Shown piece after piece: positions 1 through 6,505 of a stretch of 6,505 nucleotides of DNA. The notes beneath the pieces were generated by a model that made no database searches, was not told the origin of the DNA, and saw only the letters and a program-made list of their open reading frames with translations. Every line of letters begins with the position of its first letter. Position 1 is the stretch's first letter. Made by a program: the position numbers and the translations under genes. The stretch is taken from contig DBDB01000077.1 in assembly GCA_002293345.1 (NCBI GenBank), positions 1,430-7,934 on the forward strand. The letters run 5' to 3'. The DNA comes from Alistipes sp. UBA943 (GTDB lineage: Bacteria > Bacteroidota > Bacteroidia > Bacteroidales > Rikenellaceae).

Positions 1-2612
<2,612 letters not shown>

Positions 2613-2652
2613 ATCTATAAAGTTAAGGTTTCTCTTTTTTCAAAAACTACCG

Positions 2653-2660
2653 CGAAGATA
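2653..2660 (-). promoter_or_regulatory. Candidate Bacteroidota -7 promoter element for nifJ
   Basis: On the minus strand this reads TATCTTCG, a one-mismatch fit to the Bacteroidota -7 consensus TAnnTTTG. Its context TTGCTATCTTCGCGG closely matches TTGCTATCTTTGGGG upstream of rmuC, which supports a shared promoter design. The box lies in the 52-nt gap after the rmuC stop and would give a leader of roughly 35-40 nt. That leader is A/T-rich and has no Shine-Dalgarno. A GTTG about 22 nt upstream, inside the rmuC end, is only a weak -33 candidate. Read-through from rmuC remains possible. Confidence 0.5.
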
Positions 2661-2664
2661 GCAA

Positions 2665-3807
2665 TTATTCCTCTATTTCATTCAACGTTTTGGCCGATTG
2701 CAGTTTCGTCGGGTTCAGTCCCAACGCACGCAACCGCTCGCCCAACAAGATGATACTGCCGTTGCCCTTCTCCTTCGTCAGGCGCGTGTATGCCTCGTCG
2801 TACTTCGCCTGTGCCGTGTTCAGGGCCTGTCCCACCCCCTCCAACGACGTGGTGAACGACACCAATTGCTCGTACAACTTGGTCGCGTTCTCGAGGATCG
2901 CCACACTGTTCTTCTTCTGCTCATCGCGACGCCACAGATCGTTCACCATCTTCAACAGTGGGATCAAATTCGTCGGTGACGATATAATCACCTTGCGCTC
3001 GTAAGCGTCCTGCCAAATATCCATATCCGCACGCATCGCCTCCAAAAACGCAGGCTCGTTCGGGATGAACATGATCACGAAATCGGGGGACTCCAACAAC
3101 CGGTGGTACTCCTTGCGGCCCAACTCCACCATGTGCGTGCGTACCGATGCGACGTGGGATTTCAAGTGTTGCGAATCCTGTGTCGATGTGTACTCCGTAT
3201 AAGCTGTCAGCGACACCTTCGAGTCGATCACAATCCGTTTGCCGTCCGGAAGGAACAGCACCACGTCGGGTCTTAAATTATTTCCCGCATCGTCCTTCAA
3301 GTTCGATTGCGTGTCGTAATGCACGCCCTTCACCAGATTGGAATTATCCAGAATGCTCTCCAGGATAATTTCGCCCCAGTCGCCCTGAGTCTTGTTGTTG
3401 CCCTTTAACGCGTTCGTCAGGTTGGTCGTCTCGGTCGTGATGCGACGGTTCAGGTCCATCAGGTTCTTCAACTCGTTGCGCAACGCACCCTGCTGCTCGT
3501 TCTGCGACGAATGGATCCGCTCGACACGCTCGCGAAACTCAGTAATATTGTCCTTGAACGGCTTCAAAAGTACGTCGAGCGTCTCCTTGTTCGTCTCCTT
3601 GAAACGTTGCGTGTGCGTGTCGAAAATATCATGCGCCAGGTTCTTGAACCGTGCCTCCATCAACTGCTGTTGCTCGTCGAAACGGCGTTGCTGCTCATCG
3701 AAACGTTGCCGTTCCGAAGCCAGGCGGCTACGCTCCCCATGACGCCAGACAAGCAACAACAAAACGCCAACAACCAAAACCGCGATACCGGTGATCAAAA
3801 AATTCAT
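2665..3807 (-). CDS. rmuC: DNA recombination protein RmuC homologue, membrane-anchored
   Basis: RmuC-family proteins are linked to limiting DNA rearrangements between inverted repeats and carry a predicted PD-(D/E)XK-type nuclease fold; the biochemical activity is poorly defined. The 380-residue protein opens with one hydrophobic segment (about 3-21, ending LLLLVWRHGER), suggesting an N-terminal membrane anchor with the rest in the cytoplasm. Residues about 25-135 are charged, glutamine-rich coiled coil, including a tandem heptad RFDEQQR/RFDEQQQ at 35-48. The conserved core follows: GDWGE at 142-146, RPD at 179-181 and VIDSK ending at K197. E146, D181, D195 and K197 are plausible active-site residues by analogy with the PD-(D/E)XK fold. 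The C-terminal part (about 230-370) is helical and typical of the family. Length is within the family's lower range. The ATG at 3807 directly precedes the anchor and lies 4 nt after a -7 promoter box. It diverges from rpe and precedes nifJ on the same strand. Confidence 0.93.
   Translation of the reverse strand: MNFLITGIAVLVVGVLLLLVWRHGERSRLASERQRFDEQQRRFDEQQQLMEARFKNLAHDIFDTHTQRFKETNKETLDVLLKPFKDNITEFRERVERIHSSQNEQQGALRNELKNLMDLNRRITTETTNLTNALKGNNKTQGDWGEIILESILDNSNLVKGVHYDTQSNLKDDAGNNLRPDVVLFLPDGKRIVIDSKVSLTAYTEYTSTQDSQHLKSHVASVRTHMVELGRKEYHRLLESPDFVIMFIPNEPAFLEAMRADMDIWQDAYERKVIISSPTNLIPLLKMVNDLWRRDEQKKNSVAILENATKLYEQLVSFTTSLEGVGQALNTAQAKYDEAYTRLTKEKGNGSIILLGERLRALGLNPTKLQSAKTLNEIEE
3664..3705 (-). 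repeat. Two 21-nt tandem units inside rmuC encoding coiled-coil heptads
   Basis: Positions 3664-3684 and 3685-3705 match at 16 of 21 bases. They encode two consecutive near-identical heptads (RFDEQQR and RFDEQQQ, residues 35-48) in the coiled coil next to the membrane anchor. The 21-nt period keeps the reading frame, so unit gain or loss would change coiled-coil length by exactly one heptad. Confidence 0.75.
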
Positions 3808-3811
3808 GCCC

Positions 3812-3819
3812 CAAAGATA
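3812..3819 (-). promoter_or_regulatory. -7 promoter element for rmuC
   Basis: On the minus strand this reads TATCTTTG, an exact match to the Bacteroidota -7 consensus TAnnTTTG. It ends 4 nt before the rmuC ATG at 3807, so the predicted transcript is leaderless or nearly so. No convincing -33 TTTG is visible at the usual distance; that region covers the rpe start codon. Confidence 0.7.
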
Positions 3820-3830
3820 GCAAAATTTAC

Positions 3831-3838
3831 TATCTTTG
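3831..3838 (+). promoter_or_regulatory. -7 promoter element for the rpe-abcF-rlmB group
   Basis: TATCTTTG is an exact match to the Bacteroidota -7 consensus TAnnTTTG. It ends 5 nt before the rpe ATG at 3844, leaving no room for a ribosome binding site and predicting a leaderless or nearly leaderless mRNA. No clear -33 TTTG lies at the usual spacing, where the sequence overlaps the rmuC start codon. Confidence 0.7.
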
Positions 3839-3843
3839 TATCC

Positions 3844-4476
3844 ATGAAAATCATCTCTCCTTCAATGCTGTCCGCAGACTTCGGGCACCTGGAACGTGAC
3901 ACGAAACTGATCGACCGTAGCGTGGCACAGTGGGTCCATGTCGATGTGATGGATGGCGTGTTTGTACCCAATATATCGTTCGGATTTCCCGTCATAAAGG
4001 CCATCCGCAATGCCACGACCAAACCGCTCGACGTGCATCTGATGATCGTCGAACCCGAAAAATACATTGCCCGTTTCGTCGAGGCGGGGGCTGACTGGTT
4101 GACCTTTCATGTCGAAGCAACCGATGACGTGGCAGGATGCATCTCCCTGATCAAAAATGCAGGTGCCAAAGCCGGTATCTCGATCAAACCCGCAACGCCT
4201 GTGTCGGCGCTCGAACCGTATCTCGATGACCTCGATCTCGTCCTGGTCATGAGTGTCGAACCCGGGTTCGGCGGACAAAAATTTATGCCCGAAGCACTCA
4301 GTAAAATCCGTGAACTCAGAGCGCGTCACTTCGACGGGATCGTCGAAGTCGATGGCGGCATCTCGGCCGCCAACGCGCACCTGCTTTGGGAAGCAGGTGC
4401 CGACGCGCTCGTCGCAGGGAATGCCGTGTTCGGAGCGCCTGATCCGTTGGCAGAAATTAAAAAGATTCTACAGTGA
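3844..4476 (+). CDS. rpe: Ribulose-phosphate 3-epimerase
   Basis: This cytoplasmic enzyme interconverts D-ribulose 5-phosphate and D-xylulose 5-phosphate in the non-oxidative pentose phosphate pathway. The 210-residue protein is a complete single (beta/alpha)8 barrel of normal length. Family landmarks in order are ISPSMLSADF (4-13), the metal and catalytic segment VHVDVMDGVFVPN (31-43), DVHLMI (63-68), FHVEA (88-92), the phosphate-loop segment MSVEPGFGGQKF (136-147), VDGGI (169-173) and AGNAVFG (191-197). The metal ligands are H32, D34, H65 and D170; D34 and D170 are also the acid/base pair. The frame stays open upstream to 3511, but the ATG at 3844 is the right start: the family motif follows at once, the upstream part is antisense to rmuC, and the -7 box sits just before it. 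The TGA stop overlaps the next gene's start. It is the first gene of a probable rpe-abcF-rlmB operon. Confidence 0.97.
   Translation: MKIISPSMLSADFGHLERDTKLIDRSVAQWVHVDVMDGVFVPNISFGFPVIKAIRNATTKPLDVHLMIVEPEKYIARFVEAGADWLTFHVEATDDVAGCISLIKNAGAKAGISIKPATPVSALEPYLDDLDLVLVMSVEPGFGGQKFMPEALSKIRELRARHFDGIVEVDGGISAANAHLLWEAGADALVAGNAVFGAPDPLAEIKKILQ
4473..4476 (+). other. GTGA stop/start overlap coupling rpe to the ABC-F gene
   Basis: The four bases GTGA contain the GTG start of the ABC-F gene and the TGA stop of rpe. No Shine-Dalgarno precedes it. No in-frame ATG lies nearby that would keep the conserved N-terminal strand. This layout suggests that ribosomes finishing rpe reinitiate here. Confidence 0.85.
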
Positions 4477-6446
4477 TTAGTCTTGACAACCTCACCGTCT
4501 CCTTCGGCGGCACCGTGCTTTTTGACCAAATATCGCTCCTCATCAATCCCCGTGACCGCATCGGTCTCGTCGGGAAAAACGGTGCAGGGAAAACCACCCT
4601 ACTGCGTCTCATCGTCGGTGAACAGCAACCCACCTCGGGACGCGTGACACGTAACGCGAACTGCTCCATCGGGTACCTGCCCCAACAGATGAAGGTCGCC
4701 GATACCGTGTCGCTCGTCGAGGAGGTCGGGAAAGCGTTCGATGAAGTGCTGCGTCTCGAAAGCGAAATAGAATCGCTCACGAGGGAAGTGACCGAACGTA
4801 CCGATTATGAATCCGACGCGTACTCGTCCCTACTCCACCGCCTCAACGAAGCTACGGACCTGTATCACATCCTCGGAGGAGAATCGCGCGACGCAGATAT
4901 CGAGAAAGTACTCCTCGGGTTGGGTTTCAAACGGTCCGATTTCGCACGTCCCACGAGGGAGTTTTCCGGCGGATGGCGCATGCGTATCGAGTTGGCCAAA
5001 CTCCTCTTGAGGCGTCCATCCATCCTCCTGCTCGATGAGCCGACAAACCATCTCGATATCGAATCCATTCAGTGGCTCGAAGAGTATCTGAAAAGCTACC
5101 CGGGGGCTGTGCTGCTCATATCGCACGACAGGGCGTTCCTCGATAACGTGACTACGCGTACCGTCGAAATATCGCTCGGGAAAGCGTACGATTACAAGGT
5201 GCCGTACTCGAAATATGTCGTGTTGCGTGCCGAACGTCGCGCGCAGCAGCTCGCCGCGTACGAAAATCAACAAAAACTCATCGAGAAAACCGAGGACTTC
5301 ATCGCCAAGTTCCGGTACAAACCCACCAAATCGAACCAGGTACAATCCCGTATCAAGCAGCTCGATAAACTCGACCGTATCGAAGTGGATGAGGAAGATC
5401 TGTCGACGCTCAACATCAAGTTCCCGCCCGCACCGCGGAGTGGACAAGTCGTCGCGGAAGTTAAAGAGGCGGGGATGTCGTTCGGTGAAAAACATGTCTT
5501 CTCGGGTGCCGATTTTATCATCGAACGGGGTGACAAAATCGCGCTCGTGGGACGTAACGGGGAGGGTAAAACCACCTTCGCACGGATGCTCGTCGGACAA
5601 CTCTCGCCCACCGAAGGATTCATACGTGTCGGGGCGAACGTCAATATCGGATATTACGCGCAAAATCAGGATGACCTCATGGAAGGAGATTTCTCCGTGT
5701 TCGATACGCTCGATCGCGTCGCTGTCGGGGATATACGTACCCGTCTGCGAGACATTTTGGGCGCGTTCCTCTTCCGGGGCGAAGATGTCGACAAGAAAGT
5801 GAAAGTCCTCTCCGGTGGCGAACGGTCGCGGCTCGCAATGGCACGCCTGATGCTCGAACCGTACAACCTGCTCGTACTCGACGAACCTACCAACCATATG
5901 GATATGCGCTCGAAGGATATTCTGAAACGAGCCCTCGTGAAATATGACGGCACGGTGGTGGTGGTTTCGCACGACAGGGAGTTTCTCGACGGCCTTGTGG
6001 ACAAGGTGTATGAATTTCGTGACGGCGGGGTGCGCGAATACTTGGGCGACATTTGGTATTTCCTCGAAAAGCGCAAGTTGGAGTCGCTACGCGAAGTAGA
6101 GATCAAGGCGGCCGCGGATAAACGCGGTGACGGGTGCGACAATGCTCCGAAGCTTGCCGCAAAAACTTCGAGCAAGGAGGATTATCAGCGTAAAAAAGAG
6201 GCGGAAAAAGCCATTCGCAAGGTCGAGAACGCGATCGCGGCGACCGAAAAACGTGTGGCGGAGCTTGAAAAAGAGGTGGCCGCCTGGGATGAAAAACTCG
6301 CCGACCCCGACGCGCACGGCATCGACCCGTCGGACGGCAAAGTGTTTGCGGCCTATGGCGAGATCAAACGGAAACTCGCCCACGAAATGCACGAATGGGA
6401 AAAGCTCAATTATGAACTCGATATTTTGAAGGAATCTACCGAATAG
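4473..6446 (+). CDS. ABC-F family ATPase (ribosome-associated, no membrane domain)
   Basis: ABC-F proteins are soluble tandem ATPases that generally act on the ribosome, adjusting translation or giving protection from ribosome-targeting antibiotics. This one has 657 residues. Domain 1 has Walker A GKNGAGKT (34-41), signature SGGW (165-168), Walker B ending LLLDEPTNHLD (D188, E189) and switch histidine H218. A charged linker of about 240-320 matches the P-site tRNA-interaction motif position. Domain 2 has Walker A GRNGEGKT (360-367), signature LSGGERSR (446-453), D470/E471 and H500. There are no transmembrane segments. Residues about 563-655 form a highly charged C-terminal coiled coil, as in the Uup/YdiF/YheS-like branches. 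Both catalytic glutamates are present, so both sites look active. The exact subfamily and any resistance role cannot be assigned by eye; a housekeeping role is more likely given its neighbours. The GTG start overlaps the rpe stop by 4 nt and gives the expected MISLDNLTVSFGG N-terminus. Confidence 0.95.
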   Translation: MISLDNLTVSFGGTVLFDQISLLINPRDRIGLVGKNGAGKTTLLRLIVGEQQPTSGRVTRNANCSIGYLPQQMKVADTVSLVEEVGKAFDEVLRLESEIESLTREVTERTDYESDAYSSLLHRLNEATDLYHILGGESRDADIEKVLLGLGFKRSDFARPTREFSGGWRMRIELAKLLLRRPSILLLDEPTNHLDIESIQWLEEYLKSYPGAVLLISHDRAFLDNVTTRTVEISLGKAYDYKVPYSKYVVLRAERRAQQLAAYENQQKLIEKTEDFIAKFRYKPTKSNQVQSRIKQLDKLDRIEVDEEDLSTLNIKFPPAPRSGQVVAEVKEAGMSFGEKHVFSGADFIIERGDKIALVGRNGEGKTTFARMLVGQLSPTEGFIRVGANVNIGYYAQNQDDLMEGDFSVFDTLDRVAVGDIRTRLRDILGAFLFRGEDVDKKVKVLSGGERSRLAMARLMLEPYNLLVLDEPTNHMDMRSKDILKRALVKYDGTVVVVSHDREFLDGLVDKVYEFRDGGVREYLGDIWYFLEKRKLESLREVEIKAAADKRGDGCDNAPKLAAKTSSKEDYQRKKEAEKAIRKVENAIAATEKRVAELEKEVAAWDEKLADPDAHGIDPSDGKVFAAYGEIKRKLAHEMHEWEKLNYELDILKESTE

Positions 6447-6456
6447 AGTAAAAATT

Positions 6457-6505
6457 ATGGACAATATTGTTTTCGGCCTGCGTCCGGTGATCGAAGCGAT
6501 CGAGG
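6457..6505 (+). CDS. rlmB: Probable RlmB-like 23S rRNA 2'-O-methyltransferase, first 16 codons; runs off the right edge
   Basis: Only MDNIVFGLRPVIEAIE is visible. The pattern (I/V)FG(L/I)RxVIEAI right after a short N-terminus is the opening of the TrmH/SpoU family substrate-binding domain, as in RlmB, which 2'-O-methylates G2251 of 23S rRNA in E. coli. The SPOUT catalytic domain lies beyond the window, so the exact RNA target is not shown. The gene begins 10 nt after the ABC-F stop, after an A-rich leader (AGTAAAAATT) without a Shine-Dalgarno, and is probably co-transcribed with it. Confidence 0.8.
   Translation, partial: MDNIVFGLRPVIEAIE

Larger units (their letters stand above)
3812..3838. 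repeat. Perfect 9-bp inverted repeat spanning the divergent rmuC/rpe promoters
   Basis: The left arm CAAAGATAG (3812-3820) and right arm CTATCTTTG (3830-3838) are exact reverse complements around a 9-nt A/T-rich spacer. Within the spacer, three further pairs around the central A (3825) are complementary, so 12 of 13 possible pairs match. Each arm contains one TATCTTTG box, pointing outward to rmuC (left) and rpe (right). The simplest reading is two back-to-back promoters of identical sequence; an operator for a dimeric regulator is an alternative. Confidence 0.9.

Noticed and set aside
3812..3838. Inverted repeat as a rho-independent terminator
   Set aside because: The stem is A/T-rich with no following T-run, it lies between divergent starts rather than after a gene, and both arms fit promoter boxes.
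3511..3843. 111-codon N-terminal extension of the rpe reading frame
   Set aside because: It is antisense to rmuC, its end is low-complexity and not like Rpe, the protein would far exceed the normal length of about 210-230, and the -7 box lies after it.
4830..5972. 380-codon open frame on the minus strand
   Set aside because: It is the exact antisense of the ABC-F gene core. No recognisable motif was found, and its length follows from the codon bias of the real gene.
4473..6446. ABC-F protein as an antibiotic-resistance determinant
   Set aside because: Nothing in the sequence marks it as a resistance type: there is no mobile element, the neighbours are housekeeping genes and the gene is embedded in an operon. 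Subfamily needs a tree, so no resistance call is made.

Overview
The window looks like a core-chromosome segment of an anaerobic member of Bacteroidota, probably order Bacteroidales, with fairly high GC by eye. Three things suggest this. The protein sequences have a Bacteroidales flavour. The start codons have no AGGAGG-type Shine-Dalgarno and instead follow A/T-rich leaders. Three intergenic sites match the Bacteroidota -7 promoter element TAnnTTTG. The large pyruvate:ferredoxin oxidoreductase points to anaerobic metabolism. No genus is claimed.

The layout is two divergent gene groups around a very compact intergenic region. On the minus strand, reading leftward from 3807, come rmuC (3807-2665, complete) and then nifJ/PFOR, which starts at 2612 and runs off the left edge with 870 codons visible. 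A 52-nt gap separates them and carries a candidate nifJ promoter. On the plus strand, reading rightward from 3844, come rpe (3844-4476), an ABC-F ATPase gene (4473-6446) and the first 16 codons of an rlmB-like rRNA methyltransferase gene (from 6457). The rpe and abcF genes overlap by 4 nt, and abcF and rlmB are 10 nt apart, so these three are probably one transcription unit.

The jobs are housekeeping: pyruvate to acetyl-CoA with reduced ferredoxin (PFOR), a membrane-anchored nuclease-fold protein linked to genome stability (RmuC), the non-oxidative pentose phosphate pathway (Rpe), and ribosome function (ABC-F and RlmB). The last two share a translation theme; Rpe does not.

The most interesting structure is the 36-nt gap between rmuC and rpe. 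It contains a perfect 9-bp inverted repeat whose two arms are each a -7 promoter box for one of the diverging genes. Each box ends only 4-5 nt from its start codon, which predicts leaderless or nearly leaderless transcripts. I see no mobile element, CRISPR array, RNA gene, phage gene or defence system, and no evidence of an undescribed system.
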